A DNA stretch of 6,230 nt from RGIG8306 sp964426655 (GTDB taxonomy: Bacteria; Bacillota; Clostridia; Lachnospirales; Lachnospiraceae). The DNA lies in the NCBI GenBank assembly GCA_964426655.1, contig CAYRQT010000072.1:1-6230 (forward strand), in the 5' to 3' direction. Of the stretch, positions 1 to 5,771 are shown piece after piece. Under the pieces are notes generated by a model that was not told the origin of the DNA, ran no database searches, and saw only the letters and a program-made list of their open reading frames with translations. The translations under genes and the position numbers were made by a program. Numbering within the stretch: position 1 is the stretch's first letter; every line of letters begins with the position of its first letter.

Positions 1-42
1 TTCGTTCCTTTTTCTATGACTAATTCTATTTACACAAGATAT

Positions 43-69
43 TTTACGCTATCGGCTCGGTGCTATATT
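43..69 (+). promoter_or_regulatory. Candidate promoter of the sugar transport operon
   Basis: A TATATT -10 hexamer at 64-69 is preceded by TG at 61-62, giving an extended -10 element (TGCTATATT). The best -35 match is the poor TTTACG at 43-48, with a short 15-bp spacer; extended -10 promoters tolerate this. A start near 76 would place the palindrome at 80-101 just downstream of the start point and leave a leader of about 75 nt before the binding-protein gene. The assignment is inferred from hexamers only. Confidence 0.4.
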
Positions 70-79
70 AAACGTAGAT

Positions 80-101
80 ATTACTTATGCGCAAAAGTAA
101 T
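80..101. promoter_or_regulatory. 22-bp palindrome, candidate repressor operator
   Basis: The arms ATTACTT (80-86) and AAGTAAT (95-101) are perfect inverted repeats, and the centre TGCGCA (88-93) is itself palindromic. Ten of the eleven base-pair positions match; only A87/A94 breaks the symmetry. The even centre on a CG step is typical of LacI/GalR-family operators, which often control alpha-glucoside transporters. Its position just after the candidate start point suits repression by blocking RNA polymerase. No regulator gene lies in the window, so the binding protein is unknown. Confidence 0.5.
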
Positions 102-149
102 TGCTGTGTAACTTAAAAAAAGTCAAAACAACCAAATGAGGAGAGAGAA

Positions 150-1481
150 ATGAAAAAAAAGATTTTATCTTGGGTAATGGTTGGGGCAATGGCAACGGCA
201 ATGCTGGCCGGTTGTTCAAGCTCTGGTGGTGATAGCACCACGGCTGCTTCCGAAACAACAACTGCTGCAGAAGAGACCACAACCACTTCTTCCGGATCAA
301 CAGAAGCCATTCGTCTCGTAAACGGAAAAATTGAAATTGATGAGCAGTTAAAAGCCATTGCAGCCACCTATCAGGAAGAGACAGGGCAGGAAGTGATCAT
401 TGAGTCTCTGGGTGGTGGCGTAGATATTCAGGGGCAGTTAAAGAGTTATTATGCAGCTGATAACATGCCGGACATGTTTGTAATTGGTGGTGACGGTGAC
501 TTTGCAAACTGGGAAGGCCTTGTTGCAGATTTAAGTGATTGTGCATTTGTGGAAAATACGGAATTTGCTTATACTACCGATGATGGAACAGTTGTTGGAT
601 TCCCTTATGCCGTTGAGGGATATGGAATCACATACAATGCAGATGTGTTGGAAGCTGCAGGGGTTGATCCTGCAAGTCTGGTAAACTATGACGCTTTTAA
701 GGCGGCATTTGAGAAAATTGATGGCATGAAAGATGAACTGGGACTGACAGCCGTTGCTTCTGTTGCTGCAGAATCCGGACAGATGTACTGGTCCACAGGA
801 AACCATCTATTTGGCTACTATTTGTCAGGTGGTCTGGAAAGAGGGGATAACACCTATTTCGATCTACTGATGAACGGAGAAATTGACACAGCTAGAATGA
901 CCCAGTTTGCTGATTTTATCGGCCTTCTCTATGAATATGCAGATCAGCAGACACTTCTTTCCGGAACCTATGATGATCAGCTGGCACTGTGGGCACAGGG
1001 GAAGACAGCATTCATTACTCAGGGCAACTGGATTGATCCTTCTTTGCCGGATTACGATGTAACGTTTGACTGTGGTATTGCACCGCTTGCTTTCACAACA
1101 GAAGACATGACCAGCGTGTTGGCAGACTGCCCGTCCTGGTGGTGTGTATATGCAGAGAGTGAAAATGTGGAAGCCTGCAAGGCATTCCTGGATTACCTGG
1201 CAACTTCTGAAGAAGGACAGACCGTTTTGATTCAGGACTGCGGTATGATTTCTCCTTATTTCACAGCAACTGTTGAACCCACCACTCCTCTGGCCCTTAG
1301 CCTGAAGACTTATGTAGATGATAATCAGACCTCTTCCTGGGCATGGTCGAATATGCCTGAAGGGATTGCACAGAACTCTCTGGGCCTTGTTTTTGAAGCC
1401 TATGCAAAGGGAGACATTGATCGGGATGGATTTGTAAGCATGATGGCTTCTCAGATTGCAGACTATATTGCTAACAACTAA
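150..1481 (+). CDS. Sugar ABC transporter substrate-binding lipoprotein (CUT1 type)
   Basis: This 443-residue protein is probably the extracellular sugar receptor of a CUT1-family ABC importer, anchored by lipid to the outer face of the membrane. A lysine-rich start (MKKK) and hydrophobic segment lead to the lipobox LAGC, with C22 as the predicted lipidated residue. A Ser/Thr/Glu linker (about 23-52) follows, typical of Gram-positive lipoproteins. The rest resembles family 1 extracellular solute-binding proteins: an N-terminal lobe with FPYAVEGYGITYN (151-163), a GKTAFITQGNW segment (284-294), and a late ACKAFLDYLATSEEGQ helix (342-357) common in this family. The ATG is supported by GAGGAG at 138-143, six bases upstream. 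It is the first gene of a three-gene operon with two permeases. The adjacent alpha-glucosidase suggests an alpha-glucoside ligand, but the sequence does not fix which one. The mature protein has six cysteines, which is unusually many. Confidence 0.93.
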   Translation: MKKKILSWVMVGAMATAMLAGCSSSGGDSTTAASETTTAAEETTTTSSGSTEAIRLVNGKIEIDEQLKAIAATYQEETGQEVIIESLGGGVDIQGQLKSYYAADNMPDMFVIGGDGDFANWEGLVADLSDCAFVENTEFAYTTDDGTVVGFPYAVEGYGITYNADVLEAAGVDPASLVNYDAFKAAFEKIDGMKDELGLTAVASVAAESGQMYWSTGNHLFGYYLSGGLERGDNTYFDLLMNGEIDTARMTQFADFIGLLYEYADQQTLLSGTYDDQLALWAQGKTAFITQGNWIDPSLPDYDVTFDCGIAPLAFTTEDMTSVLADCPSWWCVYAESENVEACKAFLDYLATSEEGQTVLIQDCGMISPYFTATVEPTTPLALSLKTYVDDNQTSSWAWSNMPEGIAQNSLGLVFEAYAKGDIDRDGFVSMMASQIADYIANN

Positions 1482-1524
1482 GGATAATTCTGCAAAGGAT
1501 GTAAATATGACATGACAAAAGCTT

Positions 1525-1562
1525 CTGGGCGGCTTTGCTATTGAGGTAGTTGAGCCGCCCAG
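1525..1562 (+). terminator. Intercistronic hairpin between binding protein and permeases (attenuator or mRNA stabiliser)
   Basis: CTGGGCGGCT (1525-1534) pairs perfectly with AGCCGCCCAG (1553-1562), a 10-bp GC-rich stem with an 18-nt loop. It sits in the 123-bp gap between the binding protein and the first permease. The following bases (TTGTTATAAG) are only mildly T-rich, so full termination is unlikely. A stable hairpin here could protect the upstream message or cause partial termination, giving more binding protein than permease, as known for the E. coli malE-malF gap. The role is inferred. Confidence 0.6.
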
Positions 1563-1604
1563 TTGTTATAAGCGTAGGAAGATTTACAAAGAAAGGAGCC
1601 GGGT

Positions 1605-2645
1605 TTGAATACAAAGTCAAAGAAAATAGCAGCATCTGTGTTTTTGATTCTGGGCATTGCGACGACAGCCCTTGCATTGATTTTGGACATTACAGGCAGC
1701 GACAGTGACATAAGGGGGATTTTGTTGATTGCAGGAGTCCTGATTATAATCCTGGCACTGTGTGCGTATCCTACCAAAAAACATACCACCATTATTAATG
1801 GGGTATTTATTTTCCCCATGATCCTCACTTTTTTTATTACAGTGCTCTTGCCGTTTGTATTAGGTATTTTCTATTCCTTCACCGACTGGAATGGCGTAAA
1901 AATAACGGAATTTGTGGGACTGGCGAACTATGTTACTATGTTTAAACAGATGGACTTTGTTTACTCTTTCTGCATTACACTGCTGTTCACAATCATTAAC
2001 ATGGTGATGGTAAATGTAGTAGGGTTTGCACTGGCCCTTCTTTGTACATCTAAAATAAAAGGAAGAAATCTATTCCGCTCGGCCTTCTTTATTCCCAACC
2101 TGATTGGTGGGATTGTTTTGGGCTATGTGTGGCAGTTCATATTCAATAAAGTTTTTACCACCCTTATAGAAGGGTCCTTATCTATGCTGACAGATCCCAA
2201 TCTGGCATTTGTGGCCATTATTATTGTCAGTACCTGGCAGTATGCTGGATATATCATGCTGATTTATGTCACTGGACTGGAGAGCGTACCCCGTGATGTG
2301 CTGGAGGCCTCCAGTGTGGATGGGGCCAATATGTTTACCACACTGTTTCGTATTAAGGTCCCCATGATTGCCAATACCTTTACGGTGTGTATTTTCCTGA
2401 CATTGGTCAATTCCTTTAAACAATTTGATTTAAACCTGGCTATTACGAACGGAGCACCAAGCCGCATACTTGGAAATAAAATCATTCAGGGGACGGAATT
2501 CCTGGCATTAAACATTTATAATACGGCCATCCGTAAAAACAACTATGCTTTAGGGCAGACAAAGGCAGTCATCTTCTTCATTGTACTGGCCATTGTATCA
2601 CTGGCACAGGTAACAATTAGTAAAAAGAAGGAGGTAGAAATGTAA
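1605..2645 (+). CDS. Sugar ABC transporter permease, MalF type (CUT1)
   Basis: This 346-residue membrane protein is one of the two permease subunits forming the sugar channel, the partner of the following gene. The binding-protein-dependent transport domain covers roughly 65-340, with the EAA-loop signature at about 233-253 (LEASSVDG, then I250 and P253), which docks on the ATPase. The segment GIFYSFTDWNGV (87-98) and the TEFLALNIY stretch (297-305) are typical of MalF/MsmF proteins. Two extra hydrophobic segments (about 10-28 and 38-55) precede the canonical first helix, giving about eight predicted membrane spans and a protein longer than the usual 290-300 residues. The start is TTG, chosen because AAAGGAG (1592-1598) lies six bases upstream and no good internal ATG start is available. 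The stop overlaps the next start by one base (TAATG), implying translational coupling. Confidence 0.92.
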   Translation: MNTKSKKIAASVFLILGIATTALALILDITGSDSDIRGILLIAGVLIIILALCAYPTKKHTTIINGVFIFPMILTFFITVLLPFVLGIFYSFTDWNGVKITEFVGLANYVTMFKQMDFVYSFCITLLFTIINMVMVNVVGFALALLCTSKIKGRNLFRSAFFIPNLIGGIVLGYVWQFIFNKVFTTLIEGSLSMLTDPNLAFVAIIIVSTWQYAGYIMLIYVTGLESVPRDVLEASSVDGANMFTTLFRIKVPMIANTFTVCIFLTLVNSFKQFDLNLAITNGAPSRILGNKIIQGTEFLALNIYNTAIRKNNYALGQTKAVIFFIVLAIVSLAQVTISKKKEVEM

Positions 2646-3505
2646 TGAAAATACAAAAAAGCAGAAGATTACTTGGAACAATTATTGGAACTGTACTTTC
2701 ACTCGTTGTGCTTTCTCCCTTCTTCCTAGTTGTCATCAACTCAGCCAAAACCAGTGCAGACATTGTCATCAGCCCTATTACCTGGCCAAAGGACTGGGGG
2801 CAGATGTTGTTGAACATGAAAAATGTGATTAACACATCTAACTTTAGTTACTGGTCCTCTTTTTCAAGTTCTCTGATTATCACCGTAATATCTCTGGCTC
2901 TCCTGGTTGTTCTCTCCAGTATGGCGGCCTGGGTGTTATCCAGAAATCATAAAAAGGCCTGGTCTAATACCATATTTATGACATTTGTGGCAGCCATGGT
3001 TATTCCGTTTCAGGTGGTTATGCTGCCCATTCTGACAGTGTTTAAAAATATTCAGAATTTCACTGGTATTCAGATGCTGCAAAGTTATCAGGGAATTGTA
3101 TTTGCATATTTGGGTTTTGGTGGGTCCATGTCCATCTTCATTTTGCATGGGTTCATCAAGGGGATTCCGGTAGAGCTGGAGGAAGCGGCCAAAATAGACG
3201 GATGCTCACCGGAAGGGACATTTTTCAGGATTATTTTTCCGTTGCTGAAGCCGGTGGAGATGACTGTTTTAATCCTAAATGGATTGTGGATCTGGAATGA
3301 CTACCTGCTGCCTTCCCTTATGCTGGGGCTTAACGGAAAAATCAAAACATTGCCCATTGCGGTAAGTAGTTTTGTGGGATCCTACGTTAAACAATGGGAT
3401 TTGATCCTGACAGCGGCATTGCTGGCAATGATACCTATTATCATTCTGTTTGCGGTGGCACAGAAACAAATCATTCATGGAATGGTTGAAGGGGCAATTA
3501 AATAG
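2645..3505 (+). CDS. Sugar ABC transporter permease, MalG type (CUT1)
   Basis: This 286-residue protein is the second permease subunit and has the usual MalG/MsmG length. About six hydrophobic spans are visible (near 11-31, 74-98, 108-131, 148-169, 204-224 and 252-272). The EAA loop is well conserved at 178-200: LEEAAKIDG, then a conserved P199 before LLKP. The WIWNDYLLP segment (215-223) and the EGAIK C-terminus are typical of the subfamily. AAGGAGG at 2628-2634 inside the end of the preceding gene serves its ATG, which overlaps that gene's stop by one base. It is the last gene of the operon and is followed by a strong terminator. No nucleotide-binding subunit follows, so the complex probably borrows a shared MsmK/MsmX-type ATPase encoded elsewhere, as is common for CUT1 systems in Firmicutes. 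Confidence 0.94.
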   Translation: MKIQKSRRLLGTIIGTVLSLVVLSPFFLVVINSAKTSADIVISPITWPKDWGQMLLNMKNVINTSNFSYWSSFSSSLIITVISLALLVVLSSMAAWVLSRNHKKAWSNTIFMTFVAAMVIPFQVVMLPILTVFKNIQNFTGIQMLQSYQGIVFAYLGFGGSMSIFILHGFIKGIPVELEEAAKIDGCSPEGTFFRIIFPLLKPVEMTVLILNGLWIWNDYLLPSLMLGLNGKIKTLPIAVSSFVGSYVKQWDLILTAALLAMIPIIILFAVAQKQIIHGMVEGAIK

Positions 3506-3510
3506 TTGGG

Positions 3511-3533
3511 GCAGATTCTTCTTTGAAGTCTGC
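3511..3533 (+). other. Minor hairpin just after the permease stop
   Basis: GCAGA (3511-3515) pairs with TCTGC (3529-3533) and, after a TT bulge, CTTC (3518-3521) pairs with GAAG (3525-3528) around a TTT loop. It lies six bases past the stop codon and directly before the main terminator. It may help stabilise the 3' end, but it is modest and could be incidental. Confidence 0.3.
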
Positions 3534-3539
3534 TCATCT

Positions 3540-3570
3540 CCTCCCTGCGTATTATACGCAGGGAGGTTTT
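3540..3570 (+). terminator. Rho-independent terminator of the transport operon
   Basis: CCTCCCTGCGTA (3540-3551) and TACGCAGGGAGG (3555-3566) form a perfect 12-bp stem with a TTA loop, followed directly by TTTT (3567-3570). It lies 34 bases past the permease stop. On the opposite strand the stem is not followed by a T-run, so it is oriented for the plus-strand operon. It could still impede transcripts of the convergent glucosidase gene, whose stop codon lies about 25 bases away and which has no clearer terminator of its own. Confidence 0.9.
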
Positions 3571-3590
3571 GCATGTATGGAAAACTGTAA

Positions 3591-5267
3591 CTAATAAGAG
3601 AGGATGATGGCCTGGAAGGGCTGTAAAATAAGAAGCGTATTCTTTTCTGTAAGGCAAGTAGGATAATTGTTTAGCAGGATACTTTTATATGTACCAGGAA
3701 GAGGGACCTCCAAAGGAGAATTCTGTAAATTAGCAAGAACCAGCAGGGTCTGGGTATCGCTTTTCCTGTAAAAAGCCATAAGGTTTTTCTGCTCTCTTCT
3801 GTAAGGCGTGAGGGCACCATAAGTTAAGGTATCCACATAATCAGGGTGTTTTCGCAGGTGAATCAATTCCTTATAGTAGGAGAGTACGGAGTTTGGCTGA
3901 TTAATCTGGGCGGCAACATTGATGGTTTTATAGTTGGGATTTAGCTTTAACCAAGGTGTACTGGTGCTGAATCCGGCATGATCCCGATCGGACCACTGCA
4001 TGGGGGTTCTGGAATTATCCCGGCTAAAAAAGTTTACAGCATCTAAAGCATCAGAAGGGGAAAGCCCTGCATCTAATGCAATCTGATATTGATCAAGTGT
4101 AGAGATGTCGTCTACATCCTCAATAGAGGTAAATTTGACATTTTCCATGCCAATTTCCTGACCTTGATAGAGAAAAGGAATCCCTTTTAACATCACTTGT
4201 ATGGTCCCCAACATTTTCTTGCTAAAATCATTGGCCTGATGGGGGGGCAGATAGCGGCTGACGCCTCTAGGTTCATCATGGTTTTCAATAATATTGGCAA
4301 TCAGTCCAAGCGTCCCCACCTTCTCCTGGGTTTCAAAGCAGCAGTTTTTGTATTCCTCAGGAGGGATATGCTTGCAGTCGTACCAACCCTTTTTGCTGCT
4401 TCCCCAAATAGTCTCTCTGAAATCGAACATAGTGGAGAAATAGCCATTATCTCCAATGAACAGAGGGAGATCTTCTTCCTTTTCGTTGAAAACCTCTCCA
4501 ACAGTAAAGGCATCATATCTGGCAAAGGTTTTTTCTTTCATTTCTTGTAAAAAGACGCCAATTCCTTTAGCATCTTCCAGCATACGTTCCGCAGAAATCA
4601 TGCCGTCCTGCCGATCAGAAGGATAATTGTATGCGGTAAACGGCAACGCTTTTTTTATGTTCATGATGGCATCAATGCGAAAACCGGCCAGCCCCTTATC
4701 CAGCCACCAGTTAATCATGGTATAAATCTCTTCCCGCAGATGGGGATTTTCCCAATTTAAATCCGGCTGCTTTTTGTGAAAAAGATGCAGATAATACTTA
4801 TTAGTACCCGGAATGGGTTCCCAGGCACTGCCGCCGAAATAGGAGCGCCAGTTATTGGGAGGATGGCCATTCACCTCTTCTTCAAAAAAGAAATATTGAG
4901 CATAAGGACCATTTGGATTTGTAAGGGCCTGCTGAAACCAGGGGTGTTCGTCGGAGCAATGATTGACAACCAGGTCCATCACAATGCCGATGCCTCGCTT
5001 CCTGGCCTGTACAATCAGGTCATCCATATCTTTCATGGACCCAAAGCGGGGGTCAATGTTGTAATAGTCGGAAATATCATAGCCCTGGTCTGCCAGAGGG
5101 GAACTGTAGCAAGGGGAGAGCCAGACCAAATCAATGCCCAGATCCTTCAGGTAATCCAACTTTTCAATTACACCTTGCAAATCCCCAATCCCATCTCCGT
5201 TGGTATCTAAAAAACTTTTGGGATAAATCTGATAGGCAACCTTATCATGCCACCATTTTTTCTTCAT
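3591..5267 (-). CDS. GH13 alpha-glucosidase (oligo-1,6-glucosidase/MalL-like, subfamily 31 type)
   Basis: This 558-residue protein should hydrolyse terminal alpha-glucosidic bonds of short oligosaccharides, releasing glucose. It has no signal peptide, so it is cytoplasmic. The opening WWHDKVAYQIYPKSF and a DTNGDGIGD calcium-type loop (21-29) are family hallmarks. Conserved regions appear in order: DLVVNH (98-103), QPDLNW (167-172, the oligo-1,6-glucosidase signature), GFRIDAI (195-201, nucleophile D199), FTVGEV (254-259, acid/base E258) and NHDEPR (329-334, stabiliser D331). The B domain is about 104-173 and a C-terminal beta domain follows about 480. Length matches the 550-565 typical of the group. 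AGGAGG lies seven bases before the ATG (complement of 5275-5280). A200 follows the nucleophile, where strict alpha-1,6 enzymes usually carry Val, so maltose-type or mixed specificity is likely. Trehalose-6-phosphate hydrolase is a less likely alternative. It converges on the transporter operon and presumably uses the imported sugar. Confidence 0.92.
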   Translation of the reverse strand: MKKKWWHDKVAYQIYPKSFLDTNGDGIGDLQGVIEKLDYLKDLGIDLVWLSPCYSSPLADQGYDISDYYNIDPRFGSMKDMDDLIVQARKRGIGIVMDLVVNHCSDEHPWFQQALTNPNGPYAQYFFFEEEVNGHPPNNWRSYFGGSAWEPIPGTNKYYLHLFHKKQPDLNWENPHLREEIYTMINWWLDKGLAGFRIDAIMNIKKALPFTAYNYPSDRQDGMISAERMLEDAKGIGVFLQEMKEKTFARYDAFTVGEVFNEKEEDLPLFIGDNGYFSTMFDFRETIWGSSKKGWYDCKHIPPEEYKNCCFETQEKVGTLGLIANIIENHDEPRGVSRYLPPHQANDFSKKMLGTIQVMLKGIPFLYQGQEIGMENVKFTSIEDVDDISTLDQYQIALDAGLSPSDALDAVNFFSRDNSRTPMQWSDRDHAGFSTSTPWLKLNPNYKTINVAAQINQPNSVLSYYKELIHLRKHPDYVDTLTYGALTPYRREQKNLMAFYRKSDTQTLLVLANLQNSPLEVPLPGTYKSILLNNYPTCLTEKNTLLILQPFQAIILSY

Positions 5268-5322
5268 TTTTGTGCCTCCTAATGAACATTCTATCTACTG
5301 AGAAGGTAACACGATTTGAAAG

Positions 5323-5351
5323 GTTATACAATAGGTGTTTCGCAACACCAA
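5323..5351 (-). promoter_or_regulatory. Candidate promoter of the alpha-glucosidase gene
   Basis: Read on the minus strand, TTGGTG (complement of 5346-5351) and TATAAC (complement of 5323-5328) are separated by exactly 17 bp. The -10 matches consensus at five of six positions and the -35 at three. The predicted leader to the ATG is roughly 50 nt. The spacer holds most of a palindrome, as expected for a repressed promoter. The assignment rests on sequence matches only. Confidence 0.5.
5334..5349. promoter_or_regulatory. Palindrome in the glucosidase promoter, candidate operator
   Basis: GGTGTT (5334-5339) and AACACC (5344-5349) are perfect inverted repeats around TCGC, with an even centre on a CG step; seven of eight pairs match. 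It overlaps the -35 element and spacer of the candidate glucosidase promoter. No T-run follows on either strand, so it is not a terminator. A LacI-family repressor is plausible. Its arms differ from those of the palindrome at 80-101 beyond a shared CGCAA, so the same regulator cannot be assumed. Confidence 0.45.
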
Positions 5352-5457
5352 AAAAAGAGAGACGATCTGATCGGCTAATTAAAAAAATAAACTTGTGCAA
5401 TATACACAAATAAGAAAGGGATTAATAAGATAAAAACAACAAAAAGCCAAAAAGATG

Positions 5458-5486
5458 TTGACGTGCATTCAAATCTATAGTAGCAT
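5458..5486 (+). promoter_or_regulatory. Candidate promoter upstream of the RAT leader
   Basis: TTGACG (5458-5463, five of six matches) and TAGCAT (5481-5486, four of six) are spaced by 17 bp. Transcription would begin near 5493, about 22 nt before the antiterminator hairpin, which is the expected arrangement for a RAT-controlled leader. The -10 element is weak. Confidence 0.45.
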
Positions 5487-5514
5487 TACTACATAAAGAA
5501 TAGGAAACGGATGA

Positions 5515-5543
5515 CAGATTGTTACTGGGATCAGGCAAGACTG
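5515..5543 (+). promoter_or_regulatory. Ribonucleic antiterminator (RAT) element, BglG/LicT type
   Basis: The stretch contains GATTGTTACTG (5517-5527) and CAGGCAAGAC (5532-5541), a close match to RAT elements such as those of licS, sacB and bgl (GGATTGTTAC ... CAGGCAAAACC). CTG (5525-5527) pairs with CAG (5532-5534) around a GGAT loop, and CAG (5515-5517) pairs with CTG (5541-5543) at the base, with asymmetric internal loops (GTTA opposite GC) as in known RATs. A CAT-domain antiterminator would bind and stabilise it. Its 3' arm is shared with the following terminator, so the two folds exclude each other. The gene directly downstream encodes such a CAT domain, implying autoregulation. Confidence 0.85.
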
Positions 5544-5589
5544 TGTTGTGCTTTGTGGGGAGACGAACAAAGTATGATGCGGTTTTTTT
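5537..5589 (+). terminator. Leader terminator overlapping the RAT
   Basis: Bases 5537-5556 can pair without interruption with 5567-5586, a 20-bp RNA stem rich in G-U wobbles, closing a 10-nt loop (GGGGAGACGA). The top CTTTGT/ACAAAG segment is fully Watson-Crick. The 3' arm runs into seven T's at 5583-5589. The first seven bases of the stem (5537-5543) are also the 3' arm of the RAT, so RAT folding blocks this terminator. This is the classical transcription antitermination switch. Confidence 0.8.
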
Positions 5590-5634
5590 ATTTGGCTCGT
5601 CCTTGGAGAGCCTGGGTTGTGAAAAGGGTGATTT

Positions 5635-5763
5635 ATGCGAATTACAAAAGTCATTAACAATAATGTGGTGGGAACAGTGGATGAATCCGGACGGGAGCTT
5701 GTGGTAATGGGAAAGGGAATCGGATTCAAAAAAAACAGGATGATCTCCTGGATCCAGCCCTGA
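5635..5763 (+). CDS. CAT RNA-binding domain fragment of the antiterminator
   Basis: This 42-codon frame encodes MRITKVINNNVVGTVDESGR followed by ELVVMGKGIGF, which closely resembles the start of LicT and BglG (KVINNNV, KELVVMG, G-GF-KK). This domain dimerises and grips the RAT hairpin. After residue 33 the reading leaves the family pattern (NRMISWIQP) and stops at 5761, so about 20 residues of the usual 55-residue domain are replaced. As translated conventionally, the product would be too short to be a working antiterminator. It is preceded at 46 bp by the leader terminator. Confidence 0.8.
   Translation: MRITKVINNNVVGTVDESGRELVVMGKGIGFKKNRMISWIQP
5728..5736 (+). other. A8 tract with A_AAA_AAC slippery sequence at the frame break
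   Basis: Eight consecutive A's followed by C fall exactly where the CAT and PRD1 frames must join. In the CAT frame the codons are TTC AAA AAA AAC, so 5730-5736 is an X_XXY_YYZ heptamer (A_AAA_AAC), a known -1 ribosomal slippage sequence. A -1 shift here gives the family-like reading K-K-K-Q-D-D. Transcriptional slippage on the A run or a lost base would also explain the break. Confidence 0.7.
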
Positions 5764-5771
5764 TCGAGAAA

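Noticed and set aside
1..42. The tail of an upstream gene at the left edge
   Set aside because: The first bases are AT-rich with no recognisable protein similarity in any frame; no feature can be supported.
4776..5210. A 144-codon plus-strand open frame inside the glucosidase gene
   Set aside because: It lies antisense to the highly conserved catalytic regions of the GH13 enzyme, and its translation looks like a mirror-frame artefact.
80..5349. The palindromes at 80-101 and 5334-5349 as two copies of one operator
   Set aside because: Beyond the CG centre and a CGCAA string the arms differ, so shared regulation is not supported by sequence.
5334..5356. The GGTGTT/AACACC hairpin as a terminator
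   Set aside because: It is followed by A's on the plus strand and by no T-run on the minus strand; it fits better as an operator in the glucosidase promoter.
5363..5373. CGATC-T-GATCG inverted repeat
   Set aside because: Five-base arms in a region with no other matching element; it could easily occur by chance.
5519..5707. A 62-codon plus-strand open frame across the RAT and leader terminator
   Set aside because: It overlaps a well-supported RNA switch and the start of the CAT domain in another frame, has no ribosome site, and its translation resembles nothing I recognise.
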